A DNA stretch of 13,155 nt from Clostridia bacterium (GTDB taxonomy: Bacteria > Bacillota_A > Clostridia > Christensenellales > Aristaeellaceae), in contig JAFQGN010000147.1 of the NCBI GenBank assembly GCA_017398245.1, positions 1-13,155 on the forward strand, written 5' to 3'. Shown piece by piece: positions 1 to 6,980 of the stretch (position 1 is its first letter; each line of letters opens with the position of its first letter). The notes below the pieces were generated by a model that was not told where the DNA came from, made no database searches, and saw only the letters and a list, made by a program, of their open reading frames with translations. The position numbers were made by a program, and so were the translations under genes.

Positions 1-1135
1 GCTGCGGCAGATACTTCGCGTGCTCCGGCGGCCTGACCTGCGTGCCGAACACCACCGCAAGCTCCCTCGCCGGGTCGATGCGCACGCTCGTTCCCGCTGC
101 GCCGTTCCAGCCGAACGAACCGTTCTCCTCCATATAACAAGACAGACTTTGGTCGGTCATCACGCGTACCGCGTATCCGTACCCATATCCCGGGCAGTCG
201 TCCCAGTTGTACGTGCGCCTCTGCGCGTCCGAAAGGTGGTTCGTCGCCATCGTTTTCACGCTCTCCGCCTGCAGACAGCGCACGCCGTCCAGCACTCCGC
301 CGCTCAGCAGCATCCGCGCGAATTTCATATAATCCGGCAGCGTGCTGTACAGCCCTGCGCCGCCGCTCGCAAAGGGGATCATGTCCATGTCGTCGTGCAG
401 CTCGGGTTTGGGCGTCAGCTTCACTCCATCACTCAGGTAAATTGTAGCGACTCTGGTCTGTTTCTCTTTCGGCACGGTAAATCCCGTGTCCGCCATCCCC
501 AGCGGCCCGAAAAACTTCTTTTCCAAGTATTCCGCATACGGCATGCCCGCCGCAACTTCGGCAATTCCGCCCAGCACGTCGCACGAATACCCATACAGCC
601 ATCTCTCTCCGGGCTGGAACATCAGCGGGAACGAACCGATGAAATTTGCAAAGCCGACCGTATTCTGTTTTCCAGCATTCGCCTCTCGGAACGCCTTGTA
701 TTTCGCATTCCACCCTTCGCATACCTTCGCCATCACCGGGTCGGCCGAACCTTCTCCGTGGTAGGGGATGCCGCTCGTCATCGTCAGCAAGTCGTGGATC
801 GTCACGTCCCTTTCCACCGGTACCAGTTCGGTCTCGCCGTCCTTCGCCACGCAAACCTTCTGCCCGCGGAACCCTTCCAGATATTTGCTCGCCGGGTCGC
901 TCACCAGCAGCTTGCCTTCCTCCTGCAGCGCTAGGATCGCAGCCGCCGTGACCACCTTGCTCATCGAATATACGCGCAAAATACTGTCCAAAGCGAACGG
1001 AGTCTGTTTTTCGATATCTGCATATCCCACGGCGTTCGCATACACCGTCTCGCCCTTGTGCACCACCATTGCAGATGCCCCGCCGGTCATCCCTGTTACC
1101 ACAAATGTATTCAGAAGCTTCGTGATCGCATCCAT
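1..1135 (-). CDS. Serine hydrolase, beta-lactamase family (class C / esterase type), 3' end cut by window edge
   Basis: About 378 residues are visible and the frame is still open at base 1, so the C-terminus is missing, probably by a few tens of residues. The fold is the serine beta-lactamase / penicillin-binding-protein-like family (Pfam Beta-lactamase). The nucleophile motif SxxK is S57-M-S-K60, the second motif is Y183-S-C after W179, and a late FGWNGAAGT segment sits where the family's third catalytic motif lies. Family members hydrolyse beta-lactams, D-amino-acid peptides or esters; the substrate cannot be told from sequence. No signal peptide or membrane segment is seen at the N-terminus, which argues for a cytoplasmic esterase or peptidase rather than a secreted beta-lactamase. 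Start chosen at ATG 1133-1135, preceded by GGAGGG at good spacing. It has its own promoter and two palindromic sites upstream. Confidence 0.88.
   Translation of the reverse strand, partial: MDAITKLLNTFVVTGMTGGASAMVVHKGETVYANAVGYADIEKQTPFALDSILRVYSMSKVVTAAAILALQEEGKLLVSDPASKYLEGFRGQKVCVAKDGETELVPVERDVTIHDLLTMTSGIPYHGEGSADPVMAKVCEGWNAKYKAFREANAGKQNTVGFANFIGSFPLMFQPGERWLYGYSCDVLGGIAEVAAGMPYAEYLEKKFFGPLGMADTGFTVPKEKQTRVATIYLSDGVKLTPKPELHDDMDMIPFASGGAGLYSTLPDYMKFARMLLSGGVLDGVRCLQAESVKTMATNHLSDAQRRTYNWDDCPGYGYGYAVRVMTDQSLSCYMEENGSFGWNGAAGTSVRIDPARELAVVFGTQVRPPEHAKYLPQ
656..670 (-). promoter_or_regulatory. Intragenic copy of the AAACAGAATACGGTC element
   Basis: Reading the minus strand, bases 670 to 656 are identical over 15 bases to the left part of the palindromes at 1263 and 12961. 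Here the sequence encodes Lys156-Gln-Asn-Thr-Val160 of the serine hydrolase, and the right half of the palindrome is not preserved. It may be a chance match, or an internal binding site for the same protein. Confidence 0.3.
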
Positions 1136-1170
1136 TTTTCATCCCTCCATGATCCAAGTACTATGCGCAG

Positions 1171-1199
1171 ATTATACTGCGAAGCGCACTTGTCTGCAA
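1171..1199 (-). promoter_or_regulatory. Sigma-A-type promoter of the serine hydrolase gene
   Basis: On the minus strand TTGCAG (1199-1194) is followed after 17 bases by a perfect TATAAT (1176-1171). The inferred transcription start is near 1164, giving an untranslated leader of about 28 bases before ATG 1135. The palindrome at 1213-1230 is centred about 57 bases upstream of this start. Confidence 0.8.
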
Positions 1200-1212
1200 C
1201 TATCGCATACAA

Positions 1213-1230
1213 AACAGACTAAAGTCTAAT
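1213..1230. promoter_or_regulatory. Operator-like palindrome upstream of the serine hydrolase promoter
   Basis: AACAGACTAAAGTCTAAT contains the perfect 12-base palindrome AGACTAAAGTCT (1216-1227) and matches the consensus AACAGACTACGGTCTGTT at most positions. It lies 14 bases upstream of the -35 box, a position compatible with an activator or an upstream repressor site. It abuts the T-tract of the deacetylase terminator. Confidence 0.5.
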
Positions 1231-1260
1231 AAAAACTCCCCTCTGCCTGCGCAAAGGGGA
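1228..1260 (-). terminator. Intrinsic terminator of the deacetylase gene
   Basis: On the minus strand a 10-bp stem (1260-1251 with 1246-1237, one G-U pair) and a 4-base loop are followed by the T-rich run GTTTTTATT (1236-1228). It begins about 20 bases after the deacetylase stop codon and separates that gene from the serine hydrolase. Confidence 0.85.
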
Positions 1261-1262
1261 AT

Positions 1263-1282
1263 AAACAGAATACGGTCTTTAT
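1263..1282. promoter_or_regulatory. Operator-like AAACAGAATACGGTC element overlapping the deacetylase stop codon
   Basis: Bases 1263-1278 are identical to the first 16 bases of the palindrome at 12961-12980; only the last arm diverges. The centre is 51 bases, about five helical turns, from the centre of the 1213-1230 site, so two bound proteins could sit on the same face of the DNA. It overlaps the last codon and stop of the deacetylase gene. Confidence 0.45.
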
Positions 1283-2475
1283 TGGGCTTTCGGAGCGCTT
1301 TCCGAGAACAGAATATCCTGCGTGGCCATGCCGCAGATACCATCTGCCTCCAGCCCGGCCGCCTGCTGGAACGCCTTCACGGCCGCCGCCGTGCCGCTGC
1401 CGTAATCGCCGTCGCATTCGCTTCCGTAGAAGCCCAGCTCCGCCAGCCGCAGCTGCATCCTGCGCACGGCAAAGGAGGTATCGCCTTCCTGCAGAGTGTT
1501 GTAGGGCACATCCGCCTCCATCGCGACGAAATCCAGCCCTTCCGTTGTGCCGATCGTCGTGCTGTCCAGCGGGTATTCTGCATTATCCGGCAAATTGTAC
1601 AGCTCGTTCAGCGTCACCAATTCATAACCGACTTCGGTCAGTTTCGGGATAAGCTTCACCAGTTTTTTCAGATCCGAATCCGTTGAGTGGAACAAAAGCA
1701 CGTCGCCGCTTTTGAGCTTGCTCGTCCACGTGCTCATTTCCGGCGTGCCGCTCAGGCTCCAGTGTGAAACGCCGACATACCCCAGCTGCTGCAGCATATT
1801 GTGCATCCGCTTGTCGTAATCGGAATTCCCGCCGCGCGGCCGCAGAAAATGCATCTGGTAATCCACGCCCAGCGCTTCCGACACAAGTCGGTTTTGTTTC
1901 ACAACCTGCTCGGCCATCTCTTCCGCCGTCAGCGCGTACAGATTCACATGGTTGAACGTGTGGTTTTCGATTTCATGTCCGCCCGCGTGAATCTTGCGCA
2001 GCAGCTCCGGATTGCTCTGCACAGCCTCGCCGATGGGGAAGAACGTCAGTCTTGCGCCCGTCTGCGCGCAAACGGCCAAAATCTGCTCCACGTTTTCATG
2101 CTGCCATAAGTCGTCCACCGTAATGGCGATCTGTTTCTTTTCCGTCGCCGCGCCGGCAAACACAGGCAGATACCCCTTGGCAATCTTCGGCAGAATAGCG
2201 CCCGAAATATCCACCGCATCCGGTACAATCAGACCGGAGTCGGAAATATTCCCCGCCGGCTCTTCCGTCGCCGATACGATAGGTTCCTCCGTTGCCAATG
2301 CGGGAACCTGTGTCGGCGCAGAAGTCGGCTCTGTCGTCTGCTTGTCCTCTATCGGCCTGCTCCACGGCTGTACGATCAGCAGCGCGATCAGTACCACGAC
2401 CAGCACGGCTGCCACCGCGCCCAAGCCCAGCTGCACCGGGCTGAATGCCTTTCTTTTCTTTCTTCCTCTGGGCAT
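1279..2475 (-). CDS. Membrane-anchored polysaccharide deacetylase (NodB domain) with C-terminal peptidoglycan-binding domain
   Basis: 398 residues. A basic N-terminus and one hydrophobic segment (about residues 13-36) form an uncleaved anchor or signal, followed by a Thr/Pro/Glu-rich linker (about 41-80). The NodB carbohydrate esterase 4 domain spans about 110-295: motif 1 is TVDD (D121, D122), motif 2 is H172-T-F-N-H176 (metal ligands), motif 3 is R212-P-R-G-G, and the late motif is LLFHS (H263). A peptidoglycan_binding_1 domain follows at about 328-390. The predicted role is removal of acetyl groups from cell-wall glycan outside the membrane. Motif 1 departs from the usual TFDDG, with Leu-Trp after the aspartates, so substrate is uncertain. 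Start chosen at ATG 2473-2475, directly before the basic MPRGRKKRK stretch and with an AAAGG-like site upstream; a longer in-frame extension looks non-coding. It lies 78 bases after the DUF1294 gene and probably shares its transcript. Confidence 0.88.
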   Translation of the reverse strand: MPRGRKKRKAFSPVQLGLGAVAAVLVVVLIALLIVQPWSRPIEDKQTTEPTSAPTQVPALATEEPIVSATEEPAGNISDSGLIVPDAVDISGAILPKIAKGYLPVFAGAATEKKQIAITVDDLWQHENVEQILAVCAQTGARLTFFPIGEAVQSNPELLRKIHAGGHEIENHTFNHVNLYALTAEEMAEQVVKQNRLVSEALGVDYQMHFLRPRGGNSDYDKRMHNMLQQLGYVGVSHWSLSGTPEMSTWTSKLKSGDVLLFHSTDSDLKKLVKLIPKLTEVGYELVTLNELYNLPDNAEYPLDSTTIGTTEGLDFVAMEADVPYNTLQEGDTSFAVRRMQLRLAELGFYGSECDGDYGSGTAAAVKAFQQAAGLEADGICGMATQDILFSESAPKAQ

Positions 2476-2553
2476 TTGTACACCAGCCTTTCTGCCGCCA
2501 CAGCGGCCTCGTTTCGCAATAATCCAACGCAAAATAACTTGAACAATTCCATA

Positions 2554-2826
2554 TCAGCGCAAAAACCAAACCAGCAGCGCGCCTGCGATCGCCGTCTGCA
2601 CGACGCACAGCGCCGGCATCCCGTATCGGAACAGCGGCTTTTTCGTCTTGTGTCGAAACGCTTTCATCCCGGCCCACGCGCCCCAAGCGCTCATCGGCGC
2701 GGCCCAGAGAAACAGCGTCCTCTCCGGAATCCGCCAGCACCCCTTCACGGCCCTGCGCTTGTCGATTCCCATTGCAAAGAACGCGCACAAATTTGCCGCC
2801 GCCCATATCCCAGCGATCCAAACCAT
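2554..2826 (-). CDS. DUF1294 family small membrane protein
   Basis: 90 residues, the usual size of the family. The signature is well preserved: D22-K-R at the end of the first helix, RIPE (32-35), then a hydrophobic segment, and GMKAFRHKTKK (53-63) before a last hydrophobic helix (about 70-89). Two to three membrane segments are likely. The biochemical function of DUF1294 proteins is not established. ATG 2824-2826 is chosen because it gives the standard N-terminus and lies about 27 bases after the predicted transcription start; an upstream in-frame TTG is possible but less likely. It is the first gene of a probable two-gene transcript with the deacetylase. Confidence 0.82.
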   Translation of the reverse strand: MVWIAGIWAAANLCAFFAMGIDKRRAVKGCWRIPERTLFLWAAPMSAWGAWAGMKAFRHKTKKPLFRYGMPALCVVQTAIAGALLVWFLR

Positions 2827-2859
2827 CCGCGTCCCGCCCTTCGACAAACATTCGCTTCC

Positions 2860-2888
2860 ATTGTACTTGCGCAGACTGTTTCCGTCAA
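2860..2888 (-). promoter_or_regulatory. Sigma-A promoter for DUF1294 and deacetylase
   Basis: Minus strand: TTGACG (2888-2883), 17-base spacer, TACAAT (2865-2860). This is a near-consensus vegetative promoter, placed about 27-34 bases before the DUF1294 start codon. It is divergent from the plus-strand promoter at 2974-3003. Confidence 0.8.
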
Positions 2889-2973
2889 GAATCCGCCGCC
2901 GCACCTCTGAGACTCTTTTCATCCGCCTCTTGTTCCGAAATGAGCAAAACCCTTGCAGATCCGCAGAAAACCG

Positions 2974-3003
2974 TTGCCCGGAGCGCCTGTATAATGGTAT
3001 AAT
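2974..3003 (+). promoter_or_regulatory. Promoter of the first isomerase gene
   Basis: TTGCCC (2974-2979), an 18-base spacer, then TATAAT (2998-3003). A second perfect TATAAT at 2990-2995 has no good -35 box at normal distance. Expected start is near 3010, leaving a leader of about 40 bases. Confidence 0.65.
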
Positions 3004-3052
3004 CGTCTCAGAAACCTGCGCCCCTGCGCGCTGAAAACGGAGGTATGGGAAC

Positions 3053-3895
3053 ATGGATAAGCGTTTTTCCATTGGCGTTTTGCTCGAATCGTTCCGTCTG
3101 CCCTTTGCCGAGGCCGTGAAAAAGGCCGTCGAAGTCGGCGCCGAAGGCCTGCAGATCTACACCGCGCGCGGCGATATGGCCCCGGAAAACATCACGCCCG
3201 CCGCCTTGAAGGAATATAAGCAGATCGTGGCCGACAACGGCCTGAAGGTCGCAGCCCTCTGCGGCGATATCGGCGGCTTTGCCCATGCCGAAAAGAACGA
3301 AGTGCAGGTCGCCCGCTCCAAAATGATCCTCGATCTCGCTCTTGAATTCGGCTGCAATATCGTCACCACGCATATCGGCGTCGTCCCGAACGACCGCAAT
3401 TGCGAGCAGTACGCCGTCATGCAAAAGCCCTGCCGCGAGCTGGCCGAATACGCCAAAAGCCTCAACGCGCATTTTGCCGTCGAGACCGGCCCCGAGCCCG
3501 CCGCCACCCTCAAAATGTTCCTCGACGACCTCGGTTCCGATGGCGTCGCCGTCAATTTCGATCCCGCCAACCTCGTCATGGTCGCGGGCGACGACCCGAT
3601 CCAGGCCGTGCACACCCTCGGCAAATACATCGTCCATACCCACGCCAAGGACGGCAAGCGCCTCTACGATTTCGATCCCGCCGATTACTACGCCCGCCGC
3701 GAATTCTATAAGACCACCAAGGGCCCGGCCTATCAGGAAACGCCGCTGGGCGAGGGCAAGGTCGATTTCAAGGCCTGGCTCGATGCGCTCGAAGCCGTCG
3801 GCTACAACTATTTCCTCACCATCGAGCGCGAGGCCGGCGAGACCCCGGAAAAGGATATCAAGCTCGCCGTCGATTACCTCAAAAACCTCATCTGA
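3053..3895 (+). CDS. Sugar phosphate isomerase/epimerase, xylose isomerase-like TIM barrel
   Basis: 280 residues, a full-length member of the AP-endonuclease-2 / xylose isomerase-like TIM-barrel family (PF01261). Likely metal and catalytic positions are visible: H107 in TTHIGV, E144 in VETG, D170 in NFDPAN, H195/H197 in HTHAKD, and E258 in TIERE, with GEGKVD (233-238) near the active site. Members isomerise or epimerise small sugars or their phosphates, including inositol and tagatose-type substrates, in the cytoplasm; the substrate here is unknown. The start has GGAGG upstream. The gene is monocistronic, with its own promoter and terminator. It is a paralogue of the gene at 6063: both share DPANL, LGKYI, KDGK and IERE at matching positions. 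Codon use is strongly C-ending, which suggests good expression. Confidence 0.9.
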   Translation: MDKRFSIGVLLESFRLPFAEAVKKAVEVGAEGLQIYTARGDMAPENITPAALKEYKQIVADNGLKVAALCGDIGGFAHAEKNEVQVARSKMILDLALEFGCNIVTTHIGVVPNDRNCEQYAVMQKPCRELAEYAKSLNAHFAVETGPEPAATLKMFLDDLGSDGVAVNFDPANLVMVAGDDPIQAVHTLGKYIVHTHAKDGKRLYDFDPADYYARREFYKTTKGPAYQETPLGEGKVDFKAWLDALEAVGYNYFLTIEREAGETPEKDIKLAVDYLKNLI

Positions 3896-3905
3896 ACCCG
3901 CAAAC

Positions 3906-3936
3906 GCCCCTTTCCGCTTGCTGGAGAGGGGCTTTT
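3906..3936 (+). terminator. Intrinsic terminator after the first isomerase gene
   Basis: A 10-bp stem (3906-3915 with 3923-3932, one G-U pair) with a 7-base loop, followed by TTTT. It starts 10 bases after the stop codon. Confidence 0.85.
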
Positions 3937-4017
3937 ATGTGCCCAAAACCCGCGCAAAAACACCGATGAACCACCGCCGCTGTCCGTAAAAGGCCGTGTT
4001 CTGTGCGCCTCAGCCCC

Positions 4018-4047
4018 TTGAAGAAGCATTGCTCCTTGTGGTATACT
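4018..4047 (+). promoter_or_regulatory. Promoter of the MazG-ABC-NAT unit
   Basis: TTGAAG (4018-4023), 18-base spacer, TATACT (4042-4047). The start codon of the MazG-like gene is 35 bases further on. An alternative pair, TTGCTC with TATGTA, overlaps it. Confidence 0.7.
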
Positions 4048-4082
4048 TCCCTATGTAAAGAATTTGGGAGGCCCTGATAAAA

Positions 4083-4487
4083 ATGGCTGAAGATTTCTCC
4101 ATCCGCCGCATGCTCGAGATCCAAAACGAGCTGCAGGAAAAGTATAAAGGCAAGTGGGAACCCATCGGCCCCTCCGCCGCGCAGAACAAATTTATGTGGG
4201 CCGTGGGGGAGATGGGCGAGGTCATCGATATCTTCAAGAAAAAAGGCGCGCAGGCCGTTATGGACGATGCCGAGATCCGCACCCATTTCATCGAAGAGAT
4301 GGCTGACGTCTTCATGTACATGGCCGATGTGCTCAACTGCATGTCCGTCTCGGCGGAAGAATTTGCCGATATCTACGAGCGCAAGCACGCCTTCAATATG
4401 AAGCGCGATTATGTCAAGGCGAACAAAAAGATGTTTGAAGAAGGCGCGCACGATGCTTCCTTTGCCGCCAGGGCGGAGGAGGAATAA
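4083..4487 (+). CDS. MazG-like nucleotide pyrophosphohydrolase
   Basis: 134 residues, mostly helical. It shows the two acidic metal-binding motifs of the all-alpha NTP pyrophosphatase superfamily: E43-M-G-E46 and E72-M-A-D75 followed by VFMYMADVL. Such enzymes hydrolyse (d)NTPs to the monophosphate and pyrophosphate, commonly as a house-cleaning activity or for dUTP-like substrates; the substrate here is undetermined. A GGGAGG ribosome site precedes the ATG. The stop codon overlaps the next start by one base (TAATG), so it is translationally coupled to the ABC ATPase. The C-terminal 15-20 residues are Ala/Glu-rich and probably disordered. Confidence 0.83.
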   Translation: MAEDFSIRRMLEIQNELQEKYKGKWEPIGPSAAQNKFMWAVGEMGEVIDIFKKKGAQAVMDDAEIRTHFIEEMADVFMYMADVLNCMSVSAEEFADIYERKHAFNMKRDYVKANKKMFEEGAHDASFAARAEEE

Positions 4488-5068
4488 TGCCGCTTACTAT
4501 CGAAAACCTGTCCAAATCTTTTGGCGATAAACGCGTCCTGCAAAATGTGAGTCATGTTTTTCCGGGTCGTGGAGCCGCGCTCATATCCGGCCCCTCCGGC
4601 TGCGGAAAGACCACTCTTCTGCGCATCCTGCTCGGTCTGGAAACGCCCGATAGCGGCTCGGTCCGCCTGCCTGAAAACGCGTGCATCGCCGCCGTCTTTC
4701 AGGAAGACCGCCTCATCGCGCATTACACCGCGCAGCAGAACATCCGCCTCGCCTGCCCGCATTGCGCTCAGGCCGATATCGACCGCACGCTTTCCGCACT
4801 CGGGCTCGATCCTGCATCGACCGACCCCGTCCGCAAATATTCCGGCGGCATGCAGCGCCGTGTGGCTATCGCCCGCGCCGTGTGCGCCCGCCCGTCCGTT
4901 CTGTTTCTGGATGAACCCTTCACTGGGCTCGACGAGCATGCGCGCGCCAAAGCCGCCTCGCTCATCCGCCGCAGCATGACCGAAGGCCTTATCGTCGTCG
5001 TCACGCACGATCACGACGAGGCCGGGCTCCTCGGCTGTACCGATCGCCTTATCCTCGGGGAGGGATGA
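4487..5068 (+). CDS. ABC transporter ATP-binding protein, SsuB/TauB-like, without a visible permease
   Basis: 193 residues, a compact single nucleotide-binding domain. Walker A is GPSGCGKT (35-42), Q-loop Gln72 lies in FQEDRL, the signature is YSGGMQ (118-123), Walker B is VLFLDEP (138-144), the D-loop is GLD (147-149), and the switch His174 lies in VVTHD. All catalytic residues are intact. The short size and best resemblance suggest the nitrate/sulfonate/taurine importer ATPase class, which normally works with a two-subunit permease and a binding protein. None of these genes is nearby, so it may serve a permease elsewhere. The gene starts on the stop codon of the MazG-like gene and ends just before the acetyltransferase start, so the three are one transcript. 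Confidence 0.87.
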   Translation: MPLTIENLSKSFGDKRVLQNVSHVFPGRGAALISGPSGCGKTTLLRILLGLETPDSGSVRLPENACIAAVFQEDRLIAHYTAQQNIRLACPHCAQADIDRTLSALGLDPASTDPVRKYSGGMQRRVAIARAVCARPSVLFLDEPFTGLDEHARAKAASLIRRSMTEGLIVVVTHDHDEAGLLGCTDRLILGEG

Positions 5069-5070
5069 CC

Positions 5071-5835
5071 ATGGATGTGAACCTCTACCTGCGCCGCATC
5101 GGCGTCGATCATACCCCCGCGCCCACGGCCGAAAGCCTCGCGCTTTTGCAGTCGGCGCATCTCATGCACGTCCCCTACGAAAATATGGACATCCTCTGGA
5201 ACCGTCCCATCGTTCTGGAAAAGCAGGCCCTTTACGAAAAGATCGTGCTCAAAAAACGCGGCGGCTATTGCTTTGAACTCAACGAGCTCTTCGGCCACCT
5301 GCTGCGCGCCTTGGGCTATACCGTGACCGATCTTTTCGGCCGTTTCCTCAAGGGCGAACCGACCATCCCCATGCGCCGCCACCATGTGCTTCTGGTCACT
5401 GTCCCCGGCGAAGAAACGCAGTATATCAGCGATGTGGGCGTCGGCTCCGGCTCGCCCACATGGCCGGTTAAACTCGTCGAAGGGGAAGAGCAGAAGCAGG
5501 CCGACGGCCTCTACCGCTTTACGACCGACTCTTTTCTCGGCTGGGTTCTGGAAGAATTCAAGCACGAGCAATGGGGCCCTATCTATTCCTTCACTCTCGA
5601 ACCGCAGCTCCCGGTCGATTTTACCGCCGCCTCTTTCTTCTGCGAAAAATCGCCCGAATCCATCTTCAATAAAGAAGAGATGCTCTCTTTGCGCAGGCCC
5701 GGCGGCGGCCGCATCACGCTCGACGGCTCCGCTTTCCGCATCTTCTCCGAAACCGGCGTGACCGAAGAGATCATCACCGATCCATCCGCCAAATCCGCTC
5801 GCATCGCGCAGTGGTTCGGCATCACGCAGGATTAA
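5071..5835 (+). CDS. Arylamine N-acetyltransferase
   Basis: 254 residues, typical of bacterial NAT enzymes (PF00797), which transfer acetyl from acetyl-CoA to aromatic amines and hydrazines. The Cys-His-Asp catalytic triad is visible: C67 in RGGYCFELN, H105 in RRHHVLLV, and D121 in ISDVGVG. ATG 5071 is chosen because it gives the family's usual beginning and sits six bases after GGGGAGGG. An ATG at 5065, inside the ABC stop codon, is in frame but too close to that site. As last gene of the MazG-ABC-NAT unit it may detoxify aromatic amines or acetylate an endogenous amine; the context does not decide. Confidence 0.9.
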   Translation: MDVNLYLRRIGVDHTPAPTAESLALLQSAHLMHVPYENMDILWNRPIVLEKQALYEKIVLKKRGGYCFELNELFGHLLRALGYTVTDLFGRFLKGEPTIPMRRHHVLLVTVPGEETQYISDVGVGSGSPTWPVKLVEGEEQKQADGLYRFTTDSFLGWVLEEFKHEQWGPIYSFTLEPQLPVDFTAASFFCEKSPESIFNKEEMLSLRRPGGGRITLDGSAFRIFSETGVTEEIITDPSAKSARIAQWFGITQD

Positions 5836-5840
5836 GACAC

Positions 5841-6012
5841 CCTCCGCACTTTTTCCTGAAACGACTGTCACCCGCAAAACCCATTCGCATCGCGCAAACC
5901 TAAGTGCAAATACGGGTCGACCCCCAGCGGCCCCGCCCTCCGCATCTTTGCCGGAAATGTGTGTCGACCGCCAACTCTGCGCGCATCGCGCAAACCTAAG
6001 TGCAAATACGGG
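5841..6012. repeat. Imperfect tandem duplication with a perfectly conserved 31-bp core
   Basis: Two gapless-aligned 76-base copies, 5841-5916 and 5937-6012, lie between the acetyltransferase and the second isomerase. The first 45 bases agree at about 29 positions, whereas the last 31 (5886-5916 and 5982-6012) are identical. Each core is directly followed by a G-run/C-run hairpin of different sequence: GGGTCGACCC after copy 1 and GGGGC-AAA-GCCCC after copy 2. No reading frame was seen in it. It could be a duplicated regulatory site or structured leader RNA for the downstream gene. Confidence 0.75.
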
Positions 6013-6027
6013 GCAAAGCCCCTGTTT
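6010..6027 (+). terminator. Weak hairpin, possible terminator or leader hairpin
   Basis: GGGGC-AAA-GCCCC forms a 5-bp GC stem followed by TGTTT. The T-tract is poor, so it could equally be part of the second isomerase's leader. It is the only terminator-like structure after the acetyltransferase gene. Confidence 0.3.
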
Positions 6028-6062
6028 GATAGCGATGATTATTTTTTGAGGAGGTTTTTCCC

Positions 6063-6884
6063 ATGAACGTAGGCGTTATCGTCCGTCTCCATCAGGATAT
6101 CGAAGCGGAAATCAAAAAGGTGCATGACTTTGGCATGAAGTCCTGCCAGCTCAACTGCTGGGATATGACCATGTACACCCCGGAACTGGCCGAGCGCGTC
6201 GTCGCCGCCTGCAAGCAGTACGATGTCACCGTTTCCTCCGTCTGGGCAGGCTATTCCGGCCCCAAGGTGTGGGATTTCGTCTCCGGCCCGCTCACCCTCG
6301 GCCTTCTGCCCGAAGCCTATCGCTCCCAGCGCGTTGAAGACCTCAAGCGCGGCTCCGATTTTGCGGAAATGATCGGCTGCGATCAGGTCATCACCCATGT
6401 CGGCTTCATCCCGGAAAACCTGAACGAAGTTGCCTACAACGGCATGATCGTCGCCCTGCGCGAAGTCGCCAAGTACATGCAGAAGAAGGGCCAGAAGTTC
6501 CTCTTCGAGACCGGCCAGGAGACCCCCGTCACCATGCTGCGCGCCTTTGAAGATATCGGCACCGATAACCTCGGCGTGAACCTCGACCCGGCCAACCTCA
6601 TCCTCTACGGCAAGGGCAACCCGGTCGACGCTCTGCACGTCCTTGGCAAGTACATCATGGACGTCCACGGCAAGGACGGCAAGTATCCCACCAACGGCCG
6701 CGAGCTGGGCGATGAGACCGCCCTCGGCCAGGGCCATGTCGATTACCCGGCGCTCATCAAGGGCCTCAAGGCCTGCGGCTACACCGGCCCCATCACCATC
6801 GAGCGCGAGATCTCCGGCGAAAAGCAGATCGAAGATATCAAAATGGCCAAGGAGATCCTCGAAAAGCTCATCGCGGAAGCCTGA
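6063..6884 (+). CDS. Sugar phosphate isomerase/epimerase, second xylose isomerase-like TIM barrel
   Basis: 273 residues, same family and same architecture as the gene at 3053. Likely active-site positions: H112 in THVGF, E149 in FETG, D175 in NLDPAN, H202 in DVHGKD, and E247 in TIERE, with GQGHVD (222-227). It lacks the extra loop that the first copy carries after HAKDGK. The strong TGAGGAGG ribosome site seven bases before ATG, and codon use limited to a few C- or G-ending codons, point to high expression. No clear promoter was found; it may be read through from the upstream unit or driven from the duplicated element at 5841-6012. Substrate unknown; divergence from the first paralogue suggests different sugars or successive pathway steps. 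Confidence 0.9.
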   Translation: MNVGVIVRLHQDIEAEIKKVHDFGMKSCQLNCWDMTMYTPELAERVVAACKQYDVTVSSVWAGYSGPKVWDFVSGPLTLGLLPEAYRSQRVEDLKRGSDFAEMIGCDQVITHVGFIPENLNEVAYNGMIVALREVAKYMQKKGQKFLFETGQETPVTMLRAFEDIGTDNLGVNLDPANLILYGKGNPVDALHVLGKYIMDVHGKDGKYPTNGRELGDETALGQGHVDYPALIKGLKACGYTGPITIEREISGEKQIEDIKMAKEILEKLIAEA

Positions 6885-6950
6885 TCGCACACATGCATAC
6901 CTGAACGGTCTGCGCCGGGCGCAGCGTTCGTTCAATCCACGACATAATAA

Positions 6951-6980
6951 AAGAGCGGGGGAGAGTCCCCGCTCTTTTTT
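6951..6980 (+). terminator. Intrinsic terminator of the second isomerase gene
   Basis: AGAGCGGGG (6952-6960) pairs with CCCCGCTCT (6967-6975) around a 6-base loop, followed by TTTTT. An A-run before the stem makes it potentially bidirectional. Confidence 0.92.

Noticed and set aside
429..1157. 242-codon minus-strand frame in the serine hydrolase region
   Set aside because: It is a different frame over the real gene. The other frame carries SxxK, YS and GWNGAAGT motifs plus a promoter and ribosome site.
1213..1282. Classical BlaI/MecI operator for the beta-lactamase-like gene
   Set aside because: The core TACA-N2-TGTA of known BlaI sites is absent, no blaI or blaR1 gene is in the window, and the protein has no signal peptide expected of a secreted beta-lactamase.
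5886..6022. c-di-GMP-I riboswitch (CAAACC and GCAAAGCC strings)
   Set aside because: The strings are present but the surrounding conserved helices and order of the class I c-di-GMP aptamer are not.
6910..6924. Hairpin CTGCGC-CGG-GCGCAG as a terminator
   Set aside because: No T-run follows it; the strong terminator at 6951-6980 fits better.
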